Source: Candida dubliniensis CD36
Taxonomy: Eukaryota; Ascomycota; Pichiomycetes; Serinales; Debaryomycetaceae
Length of the DNA stretch: 64,000 bases
Assembly (NCBI RefSeq): GCF_000026945.1
Contig: NC_012867.1
Coordinates: forward strand, 248,001 to 312,000
Direction: 5' to 3'
Below, in pieces: positions 20,819 through 30,852 of this stretch; the first letter of the stretch is position 1, and every line of letters begins with the position of its first letter. The position numbers and the translations under genes were made by a program. Below the pieces are notes generated by a model, which saw only the letters and a program-made list of their open reading frames with translations, was not told the origin of the DNA and did not search any database.

Positions 20819-21502
20819 AAATATTCGCCAATTAACGCGGTGCTTGATTATTAAAAGTTTATGATGTAGACTATAATTACTTCATACTTGTGTGTAGTTA
20901 ATCTTCAATATTTGTTTTGCTTAATTGAATAACTGCTACCCTTTTAACAGTGATACTAATTAAAATAAGGGTAATGAGATACACGAAAAACGAATTATCT
21001 ATGTAAAGCTTGAAGCATGACTTGGGCGAACATTTAGAAGTGGCCAATAAAAAGAGTTTAGACTGTGTGGATTCCCTTACTTCATTCATCACTCTCAAAG
21101 TTTTAGTAGAATTAACTTTTCAATTTTAAAACATGGTTTACAAGAATACTTTAAAAGCTAAATTATTGTTAAATAGCTCCAATCCATTTGCCGCCATTTT
21201 TTTTTTTTTTTCTGTCTTTCTTTGGGGGAGGGAGAACAAACTTTTGCAACTTCTGCGGCAAAATATCATCCTAACATAAAAGTTGTGACACCATCCACAA
21301 AAGCTTACATTTTGATGAAACCATTACACTTAATCGATTAGAGTTTAATTACATCAAGACTATACAATATAAAAGTAACTGATTATATCTCAAAAAAAAA
21401 AAAAAATTTTCAACAATTGTTTACATTTTTGTTTGAATGTCAACACCAAGTATAAAACTACATTGATTATTTTACTTACAAGCTTTTACTTAAACTATTA
21501 AG
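20819..21502. other. intergenic between array members 2 and 3
   Basis: AT-rich, with a T run near 21198-21211 followed by GGGGGAGGGAG, and an A run near 21391-21405. A weak minus-strand frame (20898-21098) lacks family resemblance. Otherwise nothing beyond the TATA boxes of member 3. Confidence 0.5.
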
Positions 21503-21673
21503 ATGTCAAGTGGTACTTATAATGGTAAACGTTTTGTCGTCATCTATAGTGAACGCCAAAAGGGTGAAAAGTATCTCACTGTTCGTTTTAAAGATGGTGC
21601 TATAGGTAGTGTGAAAGAATCATCAGTCACATATGATCCTGAAGAGCCTTTGGTATTCAGAATATCACCTTAG
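21503..21673 (+). CDS. small chromo-like-fold protein, plus-strand array member 3
   Basis: A 56-codon intact frame. The protein begins MSSGTYNGKRFVVI, continues GEKYLTVRFKDGAIGSVKES and then TYDPEEPL. The last block is shared with members 6 and 7 (YDEDAPL, YDEETPL), so members 3, 6 and 7 form a subgroup. TATAAAAG at 21368-21375 and TATAAAAC at 21452-21459 lie upstream, the nearer one about 50 bases from the ATG. It has the same strand and spacing as its neighbours. No known function; the chromo-like or SH3-like fold is inferred from the strand pattern only. Confidence 0.7.
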   Translation: MSSGTYNGKRFVVIYSERQKGEKYLTVRFKDGAIGSVKESSVTYDPEEPLVFRISP

Positions 21674-22273
21674 TTGGAGAAAGGTGATATAAACGTGTTT
21701 TGCAAAAAGCTTTCTCTAAGACTGTTACTATTTATTGTATATTTTTGTATACTTTATGAATTTGCGATCATATAATAAAAAAACTAAAACCAAAAATTAT
21801 TTAAGGAATGTAGTTGAACATCTCAATTAAGGCACTAAATTGAAGAATTGTTAATTATAAAAGGAAGGTACGTTTGCTCACTTTTCTCAGGTAAATCTAG
21901 TAATAGGAAAGATTCAATACCTTAAAACCCAATTGAAATAAATTAAAACTTAAGGCAGTAATTTCTTACTAACCTACTCTTATCTCAAGATACGGTCGGT
22001 ATAATTAACCCAAATGGTATACACTATAGGGTTAATTGAGTATTCATTGACCCCACAATATAACTTTAAAAAATGTGGGATCTGTCACAAATTTTTGTAA
22101 TACTATTAAAAGAAGAAGATTATTATATAACACCTTTCCAAGTACTTCTTTAAATTTGATCGAAACAATTTTCAAAACGTAGATCATTCATTACGCCTGA
22201 CATTGCTGAGATAGAAGTTTTAAACAAAGAAAATTTAAACCCAAAAAAGGATTTACTAAGAAACAAATTTACA
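21674..22273. other. intergenic between array members 3 and 4
   Basis: Contains TAGGGTTAA at 22027-22035 and the TATA box of member 4. No ORF or RNA gene was seen. A TACTAAC heptamer near 21968 has no convincing intron partner. Confidence 0.5.
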
Positions 22274-22456
22274 ATGTCAACTACATCTTCCAAAAGAGAA
22301 TCATGTGAGATACAATATGCTTACACTGATGATGGCGTAAGATATATTGCTGTTCGTTATAAAAGTGGTCGAACCGACATCCTTACAGAGACTGAGTACC
22401 GAAGACTTTACCCAATACAAAAACAGGGCACCAAGAGAAAGCATGAAGGTATTTGA
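22274..22456 (+). CDS. small chromo-like-fold protein, plus-strand array member 4
   Basis: A 60-residue product with an ATG in TTACAATG context. The core is DDGVRYIAVRYKSGRTD followed by TETEYRRLYP. This last part (TE-x-E-x-R-x-x-P) resembles the minus-strand cluster (TETQLQRAAP, SEKELKRLSP) more than the other plus-strand members, so this gene links the two clusters. The tail is strongly basic (KQGTKRKHEG). A TATATAA box is at 22124-22130. The 3' flank repeats TTGTGTGTAGTTAAT found after member 2. Function unknown. Confidence 0.7.
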   Translation: MSTTSSKRESCEIQYAYTDDGVRYIAVRYKSGRTDILTETEYRRLYPIQKQGTKRKHEGI

Positions 22457-23065
22457 CATTTTGAAAGCAAGTATTATTGATTCATTTAGTTATGTTTAGA
22501 GATATTATGTTTATGCTATTTTATGTTTGTGTGTAGTTAATTCTTATATTTTATATTAACAATTGATAACCATTTCTCTAAAAATGCCAAACACAGCAAA
22601 ATACTAAGAGAAGTTGTATAGATTTTAACTTTTGCATTAAAGCTTTTTTTTTTTTTTTTTGCAAATACTGAATGACTAATTTTGTATGTAACCAACCACA
22701 ATGAGTGCAAAAGGTGATTGATAATAAATAATTGATGTTAGTCAAAACTTAAAGTTGAAAACTATGCTTAATTTGTTGTATTCCTCTTGGAAAACTATAA
22801 TAACACTTTCAATGCTTATAGTTTATTTTTGAAACAAATTGAAATTTTCATGGTTAAAGAACAAGAAGAACTGAAATTGTAACATATTATATTACCATTT
22901 GTATCTTTAGTAAATCAGCTTTACTTCTCCTTAAATATTCATTTTCAATAAAATGCAATATAAAAATAAATAAATAATCCACAAAATTGTACATAATATT
23001 CCATGAATAAATCACCAAAAGCTTCCCTTACAGGCTTCTTTGTGGCTAATCGAATTTAAAATTAA
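22457..23065. other. intergenic between array members 4 and 5
   Basis: Includes the duplicated 3'-flank block at 22527-22541 and a T run near 22645-22660. No gene was seen. Confidence 0.5.
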
Positions 23066-23239
23066 ATGGAACCGTACCGTGAAGTTGCATATTTTCAGGG
23101 TAAACAAGTCACTACTATTGCTCGAGAACACCGAAAAAGTGGGATTCATGTTCTTATCACTTTTGCTGATGGTAGTTCTACAACTGTTCCAGAATCTGAA
23201 ATTGAGTACAAGAAAACGTATGTCTTGGAATACAAGTAG
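23066..23239 (+). CDS. small chromo-like-fold protein, plus-strand array member 5 (most divergent)
   Basis: A 57-codon intact frame. The order of elements is the same (YFQGKQVTTIA, then GIHVLITFADGSSTTVPESEIEYKK), but the VRFENG core is replaced by LITFADG, making it the most diverged copy. It is retained in frame, with a TATAAAAAT box about 107 bases upstream (near 22959). The position between members 4 and 6 on the same strand supports membership. A second, longer frame (+1) overlaps it but has no family resemblance. Function unknown. Confidence 0.6.
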   Translation: MEPYREVAYFQGKQVTTIAREHRKSGIHVLITFADGSSTTVPESEIEYKKTYVLEYK

Positions 23240-23614
23240 GAATATTTGATAAGAGATTGTTAATATTTTAAAAACAGGGTTTAGTTGTTAGGTAGAGTCT
23301 GTTTATACTTTCTTTTATAGGTAATTTGAGTATTATGAATGATCATAATTATCTCTGTCAATTAACTTTTATAATCTGAAAAATAAGATTATCCAAATAT
23401 CTTTTATCATTAGAATAAAGTTAAGGTTTGGATTTGATTAGGGCATTTTATAATGAATTATTATCCCTGAAGTTTACTTGAAATATAAAAGATGAGAATT
23501 ATAACCTCTAGTTTTTAATCATTTCCCGTATGTTTACTTGAGAGGCAACATACCAGACTAAATCCAAGCTTTACATGCAAATTGTTTCCTAAATAAACAA
23601 AAAGGAAACTTACA
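23240..23614. other. intergenic between array members 5 and 6
   Basis: 375 bases, AT-rich, with an AGGGTTTAG motif near 23277 and the TATA box of member 6. Nothing else was seen. Confidence 0.5.
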
Positions 23615-23803
23615 ATGTCACTAGGAACCTACAAAGGTAAGAAGTTTCTTCTTATCGATCGTCAACCCTATAAAAAAATGCATTTTGTTACTGTTCAATT
23701 TGAAACTGGTGAAATTGACATATTAGATGAAAAAGATGTTGAGTATGATGAAGATGCTCCATTAAAAGCAAAATCCAAGTCAGACAAATGTGATCTCAAG
23801 TGA
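23615..23803 (+). CDS. small chromo-like-fold protein, plus-strand array member 6
   Basis: The 62-residue product begins MSLGTYKGKKFLLID, then HFVTVQFETGEIDILDEKDVEYDEDAPLK, and ends in a Lys/Asp-rich tail. The ATG is in TTACAATG context, as in member 4. A TATAAAAG box is at 23484-23491, about 130 bases upstream. Closest in the window are members 3 and 7 through G-x-Y-x-G-K and YDE-x-x-PL. The product is acidic in the middle and basic at the end. Function unknown. Confidence 0.7.
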   Translation: MSLGTYKGKKFLLIDRQPYKKMHFVTVQFETGEIDILDEKDVEYDEDAPLKAKSKSDKCDLK

Positions 23804-24306
23804 TTACTTCTTTGCTTAGAGTTTTACTCCTTTAGTTATTGCCTTCTCGTTGATTTATATAGGAACTTTATATTTTGATGTATAAGATTATTTTAACTAG
23901 ATCTACTCGATTTTTGCATCTCAGTGAGGATTTGTAGTTTTTGGAGAAAAGGTAGCGGTATTAAGACCTTTGAATGGATTTCCAATCCTAACGATAGCTC
24001 GATTGATGAAATATGTTAAAACTTAAATTGTTTAAAATGGTTTATACCACAGGAATACATTTTGTATAATAAAATTTGTGACAGATCATTATTTCTTATA
24101 AAAAACCATTGACTAACCTAAAATATTGTAATATCATTGGTCATTCTACAGGGTATTTAACTTTAGGGGCAATAACCCCCCCCATTGATTAAATAATTAT
24201 TTTAATAAATTGTACTATAAAAGAAAGTAATCCCCTTCTATTATTTTTTTTAAGACCTACATTATTCAATATTTGTCTTAAGGGGTCAGTAAACATTCAA
24301 GATTAT
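23804..24306. other. intergenic between array members 6 and 7
   Basis: About 500 bases with a C8 run near 24176-24183 and the TATA box of member 7. No ORF was seen. Confidence 0.5.
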
Positions 24307-24498
24307 ATGAAAACTACAATGCAAGAATCAACTGGTGTCTATAAAGGTATTCGTTTCAGCGTTGTCAGTCGTGATGTGAAAGAAGGGGTCACTTATGTAA
24401 CTGTCCGTCTTGATACTGGCCAGGTTAGAACATTAAAAGAAGCTGAAATTGATTATGATGAGGAAACACCATTAACTGAGTTTTTGCAGAGAATCTAA
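24307..24498 (+). CDS. small chromo-like-fold protein, plus-strand array member 7
   Basis: A 63-codon frame from the first ATG. An in-frame ATG at 24319 sits in the ACAATG context seen in members 4 and 6 and would give 59 residues, so it may be the true start. The core is TGVYKGIRFSVVSR, then GVTYVTVRLDTGQVRTLKE, AEIDYDEETPL. A TATAAAAG box is at 24216-24223. It is the last of the array; the next gene is UFD4, about 800 bases on. Function unknown. Confidence 0.7.
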   Translation: MKTTMQESTGVYKGIRFSVVSRDVKEGVTYVTVRLDTGQVRTLKEAEIDYDEETPLTEFLQRI

Positions 24499-25305
24499 AA
24501 AGCGGAAATTAGCTAGTTCGATGATCATTTGCGTTTCCATTTCGTTTTATTGACAATTATGGTGGCATACCTACTACTGTGTACTTTTGTATGTGCAATG
24601 TTTCAAATTCTATGATGATATATGTACGACCAACACTATCTGAGCTACTCTGTTATCTTGTTTTAACAACCAAACTAATTATTTTTGGGGGAGTAATTAG
24701 TGGCTTGCAACAAATGTCCTTGTGAAACTAATGTGTCACCGGACGAGAGACTGGCCGGGAATAGATTGGACCCGGGGACATGAACGGTAGCAGGAGGAGC
24801 AAAAGAACACAATACAAGAATGAGAAGCGAGGTATTTGAGCTTGCCACATAATAATTTGTTTTACAAAAGCTAAAAAGTGTGGGTGTGTGCGTGTTGTGG
24901 TGTACAAAATAATAAAATGGAATTTTCGTTTAAACAAACAAAGCTATTAATTTTATCTCTCTTTAGAATGTAAAACTGTTTGAAGTAGTTGTACAAATTT
25001 TTTAATTAATTATTCCAACAATTCTGACTCTTATACATTTATAGAACTATATTTACAATACTAGTGTAATCCTTGATTGGGCCCGAACTTTCTTAGTGGA
25101 TTCTGATTTTCGTTTGGGGATTCAATTCTCTCACTCTCAATTCCTTTTTTTTTTTTTTTTGATTTGCCATTCTGTTCTCAATTCTCAATTGTCGATCTCT
25201 CTCTTTATATACTATTTTTCTTTCTTGAAACTAAACAAGATTATTATTCTATTCACTTCTCATTCAGTATATTCTTGATATAATTCTCATCATAACTCTT
25301 CAAAT
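24499..25305. other. intergenic upstream of UFD4, with a GC-rich patch
   Basis: This 0.8 kb region contains an unusually GC-rich patch at about 24733-24795 (CACCGGACGAG, GGCCGGGAA, ACCCGGGG) in an otherwise AT-rich region. The remainder contains T runs and TC-rich leader-like sequence just before the UFD4 start. Confidence 0.5.
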
Positions 25306-28300
25306 ATGGCTGATAAGGAAAAGAAAAGCAATATTATTCCACACGAAGATGTTCTGCATTTTTCTGACGATGACAGTATGAGTATTCAAGACGCTGAAGT
25401 TAGTGATAGTGAACACGATTTATTGATAAGATTATCACAACAAGCACAACATCGTCGAGCATCCCAAAATCAGTACCACAATGATATTAATGTCATAGGT
25501 GATGACTCCAATAATGATACGACTACTAGTTTAGATCTTGAAGTTGTTTCAAGTGAACATGATATCGAAGATCACTTGGATGACGAAATTATTGAAGAAG
25601 AAGACGACAACGACGACGACGACGACGACAATAGTGAAAACAACGAAGATGATTATTCACTCTATTATCGTCATGGTTTTCAGGATCGTGATGATGATTT
25701 TGAGGATTCCGATTCTTTGAGTATGATGGAGACTGCTGATTTTTTACGTCAATTAATGCAAGCAAGAAGAAATAGAACCGCCGAAATTCATAATCTGAGT
25801 AGTGAAACCGCTGGACAAAGCCTAAATGAGGATGATGAAATGGATGATGATGATAATGACAATATCAACGGTGACGGTGGCGATGATAATGACGAGAATC
25901 GAAACGAGGATGACGAAGAAATCGAAGAAGGTGAAGAGGATGAAGATCCTCGTGCTGAATTCTTAAGGGTCATTGGCTTAGTTACAGGCGGCAATAGAAA
26001 CAATAGTAATGGTGATACCAACTCTAGTGGTAACGATCTTGTTGATGTAATGCAAAGATTAATGGGAGGTGGGTCTGTTTTTGATGGAGGTTCTGCTCGT
26101 GATAGTGGCGAGATAGATGCATTGGTCAACAATTTGAGTCAAAGACAGGACACCTACATTGTTCTTGAATCTTTGAATGAATTATCTGAAAGATTATTGA
26201 TGATGAACGGATTAACTGCCGAAAGACTAATTCCAGCAAATAAATTGGCCAGAAGCTTAGTTGAAATAATGGAGGATCCTAAGTTGGACGAGGAATTGGA
26301 ACTACATTTAGTCGCATGTCGATGTTTGTACAATTTCTTGGAAGTTAACCAGGATTTCATTCATGATGCTTTGAATAACAATGCCATTCCTGCCTTATGC
26401 AATAAACTTACTGAGATTAAATATATTGATTTGACTGAACAAGCATTGCAAACACTTGAGATGATTTCGCGAGACCCAATTTCTCATAACAGCATCATAT
26501 CAAACAATGGTTTAAGTGCATGCCTACAGTATTTGGATTTTTTGACAATTCATGCCCAACGTAAATGCTTGACTATTATTGCAAATTCATGCAGTAATAT
26601 CTCCATCACGAATTTCCCAAGAGTGAAAGAGGCATTCAATGGTATTGCCGAAGTCGTGAGAAATCACAACGATAAGGTGGTGGTTGAAAATGCATGGTTA
26701 ACCATTTCAAGAATTGTTATGTGTTTCAAAAACAAACCTGATCTATTAAATGAATTGTTTGCTGACAAGGAGTTACTTTTCAAAGAGTTGACAAAAGTAA
26801 TCCTTGTGAGTTGCAACAAGTCTCTGAATACTAGCTCAGAATCAAGTCAAGTGACACTTAATGACGGATCCAACTTGAGTTTAATTACATCCTTGATAAT
26901 TTTAGTCAGTGTGAGTGTCGATGTTTCCCGGATATTGATTAGTGAGTGTGAAATCGGGTCTGTAATCGTTAAATCATTAAATAAATATGCGAAACAGAAT
27001 CAGGAAATTGACCCTTTGAAGAGTCATTCTGATAGTATTTCTATCGAGGCTTTGATGTCTGCACCAAAAGATTTGATATCTCAATTTTTAAGTTTGATTG
27101 GGTATTTATTGCCGATTACATATCCCCCGTCTGATGCTTTATATCTAGGACCTAATTATGAACAAGATAAAGAGAGACAAAATATAAATCAAACTAGGAT
27201 TGAACTATGCACTCAATTAATACCTACTGATTATTGGAAGTTTGTCAATGATATTTGGTCACTACTAATACTTAGTTTTCAAGCAACCATGGATTTTGAT
27301 ATTAGAAGAAAAGGGTTTGTCAACTTGTATCGTATAATTTGCTCAAATGAAAGCGATTTCTCAGTTATCAAAGATGTGGATTCTATTGCAGGGTTATTAG
27401 CTAATGTTGTTACTCAATATCAATCAATTGTAATCAAAGATTTTGCAAGTGTGGAAATTAATGAAGACGATATGGTAAGCACCGATGTTGAAGAAAGCAA
27501 GGATGTCGATCAAGGCAGAACATCCCAAGAAGATGAAGAAGAAGAAGACGATTATGGCGAGGACGATGACGAAGACGAGGATGTAGTACATGAGGATGAA
27601 GAATTTTCAACCTTAGATAGTCGAGGTGCATCTAGCATTCAGAGTAGTGCATCATCATTACCGGAAGATGTTAACAAATTGAATTCGTTGATGTTATTAC
27701 TAAGCTCATTGAAAATCATCAAAGTTTTACTTGAAAAATCGCCATTGATATTTATTGGTGTATTTGAAAAAGAGGGTTTGATTAATGACGTATTAAGACT
27801 TTTGAATACATTGAAAGACAAAATTGATCTTGATGTGAAAGATCCGAGAGCATCTATCAATCTGATGATGAGTGCATATTCAAACAAATTTATTGATAGC
27901 GAGTTCACTAAGGAATACGAGTATAAGCTAACAAGCATGGTTATCTATCGCAATATTGTTAATATTACCACTGATATTAATGCCATATATCAACAAAGTA
28001 AAGATGAAGGATTGCAAAACTTATCCGATAGTATGAGGATATTACAAGAAGTCAAGACAAGTTTATCTAATCATAGAACCATCAAATCTTTTAGTTATAA
28101 TCAGTGGTTAGAATTGTGGAATAATTTGAAACTTGTATTTCGTGGGTCATTATCAGTTTCAAGTTTTGAATTGATTTCATCTGGTGTTATAGAAACATTG
28201 ACCAAATTGTTTAGTTCAGATTATGGTTTAGAATCAAACGATTGTTACAAAGCATTTACTGCAACGTTTTGGAGCGATGATTCTGCTACACTTTTGGTTC

Positions 28301-30477
28301 AGAAACTTCAAGAAGCATTAACAAGAACAGAATCATTCGATATTGTTTCAGCTACCAGTGGCACAAGTAATCAATCATCATTTGCCCGAGATCGAAACCA
28401 AGCAGCAATTATGGCAAGTCAAATCAAATTGAAATTGACGGCTGAAGGTGAAAATACTGATCAAAGTAAATTACCTGGGAATATGCAAAATATGATTTTA
28501 TCAGTTCATGCTATTGCCACTTTTAAATCAGTTTTCGCATTTTTAAAGCAAAGGTTTGAGTTTTTCGAGGAATTGGGAGGTTCGTTAAGTCGTAGTTCCA
28601 ATAATGAAGATTCAGAACGCAAGCAGGATTTGAATATTGAATTTTTGATAAATGGGGAAGTGATCCCCAATGAAACAACAATCTATGGTGCCATTTATCG
28701 TTCTTTACAGGAAAAACCAGATGAAGATGTTAACTCAAGTAGAATTTGGTCTAAAGTCCATGATGTCACTTATCGTAAAGTGAGTGCTGAAGTTAGTAAA
28801 GAGTCTCCATTCACTAATTTTAACTTCCATTATAATGTTGACCGGGAATTGAGTATCTATGACGACACGACTATTAACATTTTAAAGTTATTGAAAATAT
28901 TGTTCCGAATGAATAATAATAATAATAATAATAGTGGTAATGGACTCCATAATGTGTCTACTAAGGAGTTTACCAATTGGAAATTGACTGTGAAGTTGAA
29001 TCGACAATTGGAAGAGCCATTGGTTGTTGCTAGTGGTACTTTGCCAGGTTGGAGTATTCACCTAACTAAACAATTTCCGTTTATTTTCCCATTTGAAACG
29101 AGAATATTCTTTTTACAATCAACTTCGTTTGGTTATTCTCGTTTAATTCATCAATGGCAATTACGTACAAATCATAACGGTGATGATAATTCCAGTGGTG
29201 TTAATGGGAATCAAGGTAACAATCAAAGATTGCAATTGGGTAGACCTACAAGACATAAAGTGAGAATTTCGAGAAAAATGATGTTGCAGAGTGCGGTGAA
29301 AGTATTGGGGATGTATGGATCGACCCCAGGAATTTTGGAAATTGAATATTTCGATGAAGAAGGTTCGGGATTGGGTCCAACTTTGGAATTTTATTCAACC
29401 GTGTCTAAAGAGTTTTCTAAGAAAAAATTACGGTTATGGAGAGATGACGAACCAAGACAAACTGTTAGCATTGATGATGAATCTTATGTTGTCAACAAAT
29501 GCGGATTGTTTCCTAGACCAATGGATAAAGCTCAATTATCTAGTGAAAATGGTCGCAAAGTGTTGTATTTTTATTCCTCATTAGGTAAATTCATTGCTCG
29601 TGCCCTATTGGATTCCAGAATTATAGATTTTAATTTCAACCCTGTATTTTTGCTGCTAATTCAATTATTGAATAAAACTAGTGGAATAAGTTATACTTCT
29701 AAGACCAGTACATCAAAATTATCGAAGAAAATGGCTACTATTAGTAACTTACGATTAGTTGATCCTACGTTAGCGGATTCTTTAGAACATTTAAATAAGT
29801 ATATTCAGTTGTTTGAATTCAATTCTGACATTCATAATGTGACAGTTGATGGGGCAAGTGTTGAGGATTTGGCATTGTTTTTTGAGTTACCTGGTAATCC
29901 AGACTATGAATTGATTCCTAATGGAAGTGATACCCTAGTTACTGCAGATAACTTGGAGCTTTATATTAACAAAGTGATTGAGGCAACTTTATTTAGCGGC
30001 ATCCTTACACAGACTAAAGCGTTTATGGATGGATTTTCTAAAGTTTTCCCAATAAACTCATTAATAATATTTTCGTCACGTGAGTTGGTTGGATTATTTG
30101 GTAACGCTGAAGAGGATTGGACAATGGATACTTTAACTTCAAGTATAGCTGCTAATCATGGATATACTAAAGATTCTGAAGCTATAAAATCATTAATTGA
30201 TATTTTGATGAATTTCAATATTGAAGAAAAACGAGAGTTTTTACAATTTTTAACTGGGGCTCCGAAGTTACCTATTGGTGGATTTAAAGCACTTAGGCCT
30301 GAATTGACTGTAGTTAGGAAGCATGCTGAAGATGGTCTCAAAGATGACGATTACTTGCCTAGTGTTATGACTTGTGCTAATTATTTGAAATTACCAAACT
30401 ATTCAAGTAAAGAAGTGATGAAAGAGAAATTGATACAAGCAATGAAAGAGGGTGCAGGTGCCTTTTTGTTGTCATAA
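25306..30477 (+). CDS. UFD4: HECT-type ubiquitin ligase Ufd4 (TRIP12 family)
   Basis: The 1723-residue protein has a long acidic N-terminus (several Asp/Glu runs up to residue 220), armadillo/HEAT-like repeats (about 270-500, for example ELELHLVACRCLYNFLEV and AIPALCNKL), a second acidic patch near 740, and a C-terminal HECT domain (about 1330-1723). The catalytic cysteine is in MTCANYLKLP (Cys1690), and the protein ends GAGAFLLS, typical of the Ufd4/TRIP12 C-lobe. Ufd4 recognises N-terminal ubiquitin fusions and acts with Ubr1 in proteasomal degradation. The ARM repeats and the C-terminal motif separate it from Tom1, Hul4, Hul5 and Rsp5. An Asn-coding AAT repeat lies near 28912-28933. The length is above the yeast orthologue through the acidic inserts. 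Confidence 0.93.
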   Translation: MADKEKKSNIIPHEDVLHFSDDDSMSIQDAEVSDSEHDLLIRLSQQAQHRRASQNQYHNDINVIGDDSNNDTTTSLDLEVVSSEHDIEDHLDDEIIEEEDDNDDDDDDNSENNEDDYSLYYRHGFQDRDDDFEDSDSLSMMETADFLRQLMQARRNRTAEIHNLSSETAGQSLNEDDEMDDDDNDNINGDGGDDNDENRNEDDEEIEEGEEDEDPRAEFLRVIGLVTGGNRNNSNGDTNSSGNDLVDVMQRLMGGGSVFDGGSARDSGEIDALVNNLSQRQDTYIVLESLNELSERLLMMNGLTAERLIPANKLARSLVEIMEDPKLDEELELHLVACRCLYNFLEVNQDFIHDALNNNAIPALCNKLTEIKYIDLTEQALQTLEMISRDPISHNSIISNNGLSACLQYLDFLTIHAQRKCLTIIANSCSNISITNFPRVKEAFNGIAEVVRNHNDKVVVENAWLTISRIVMCFKNKPDLLNELFADKELLFKELTKVILVSCNKSLNTSSESSQVTLNDGSNLSLITSLIILVSVSVDVSRILISECEIGSVIVKSLNKYAKQNQEIDPLKSHSDSISIEALMSAPKDLISQFLSLIGYLLPITYPPSDALYLGPNYEQDKERQNINQTRIELCTQLIPTDYWKFVNDIWSLLILSFQATMDFDIRRKGFVNLYRIICSNESDFSVIKDVDSIAGLLANVVTQYQSIVIKDFASVEINEDDMVSTDVEESKDVDQGRTSQEDEEEEDDYGEDDDEDEDVVHEDEEFSTLDSRGASSIQSSASSLPEDVNKLNSLMLLLSSLKIIKVLLEKSPLIFIGVFEKEGLINDVLRLLNTLKDKIDLDVKDPRASINLMMSAYSNKFIDSEFTKEYEYKLTSMVIYRNIVNITTDINAIYQQSKDEGLQNLSDSMRILQEVKTSLSNHRTIKSFSYNQWLELWNNLKLVFRGSLSVSSFELISSGVIETLTKLFSSDYGLESNDCYKAFTATFWSDDSATLLVQKLQEALTRTESFDIVSATSGTSNQSSFARDRNQAAIMASQIKLKLTAEGENTDQSKLPGNMQNMILSVHAIATFKSVFAFLKQRFEFFEELGGSLSRSSNNEDSERKQDLNIEFLINGEVIPNETTIYGAIYRSLQEKPDEDVNSSRIWSKVHDVTYRKVSAEVSKESPFTNFNFHYNVDRELSIYDDTTINILKLLKILFRMNNNNNNNSGNGLHNVSTKEFTNWKLTVKLNRQLEEPLVVASGTLPGWSIHLTKQFPFIFPFETRIFFLQSTSFGYSRLIHQWQLRTNHNGDDNSSGVNGNQGNNQRLQLGRPTRHKVRISRKMMLQSAVKVLGMYGSTPGILEIEYFDEEGSGLGPTLEFYSTVSKEFSKKKLRLWRDDEPRQTVSIDDESYVVNKCGLFPRPMDKAQLSSENGRKVLYFYSSLGKFIARALLDSRIIDFNFNPVFLLLIQLLNKTSGISYTSKTSTSKLSKKMATISNLRLVDPTLADSLEHLNKYIQLFEFNSDIHNVTVDGASVEDLALFFELPGNPDYELIPNGSDTLVTADNLELYINKVIEATLFSGILTQTKAFMDGFSKVFPINSLIIFSSRELVGLFGNAEEDWTMDTLTSSIAANHGYTKDSEAIKSLIDILMNFNIEEKREFLQFLTGAPKLPIGGFKALRPELTVVRKHAEDGLKDDDYLPSVMTCANYLKLPNYSSKEVMKEKLIQAMKEGAGAFLLS

Positions 30478-30852
30478 ATAAGGTATCTGTTTGTCTGTTT
30501 GTTCAACGATACTATTCTATATGGATTTTTATATATAGATCAGTTAACAATAACGTACATCCGAATTTAATAGTTACACAGTTGATTATTGTAAGCGTAT
30601 GATCGTCTCGTATATGTTTTGTGCTACACAGGAGTATATTCCGTGGTAGTCGATGTCCTTGTTAACCCTGTGGCATGTTAGTTTTGGCTCTTTCAATTTT
30701 TGTGGGTGGGTTGTTTTTATTTGTTTGCTCGCTCGTTGTTGTCTGTTTCTTGATTCCAATTTTTTCTAAATTTCTTTAACAGTACTATTTGTATTTTGAT
30801 AGATTACCACACAACATCCATAACCTCAACTTACTTAAAACCTACCATTGCA
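30478..30852. other. intergenic UFD4 to capping-protein gene
   Basis: 375 bases between tandem genes. The sequence is TG-rich, with a T-rich tract near 30720-30790 ahead of the start codon. Nothing else was seen. Confidence 0.5.

Noticed and set aside
20898..21098. 66-codon minus-strand frame inside the small-gene array
   Set aside because: Its start is TTG, it shows no family motif, and it lies in flanking AT-rich DNA; the hydrophobic stretch is what AT-rich codons give by chance.
21961..21990. TACTAAC branch-point-like heptamer near member 4 of the array
   Set aside because: No GTATGT donor with a plausible exon was found at a suitable distance; this heptamer is expected often in this composition.
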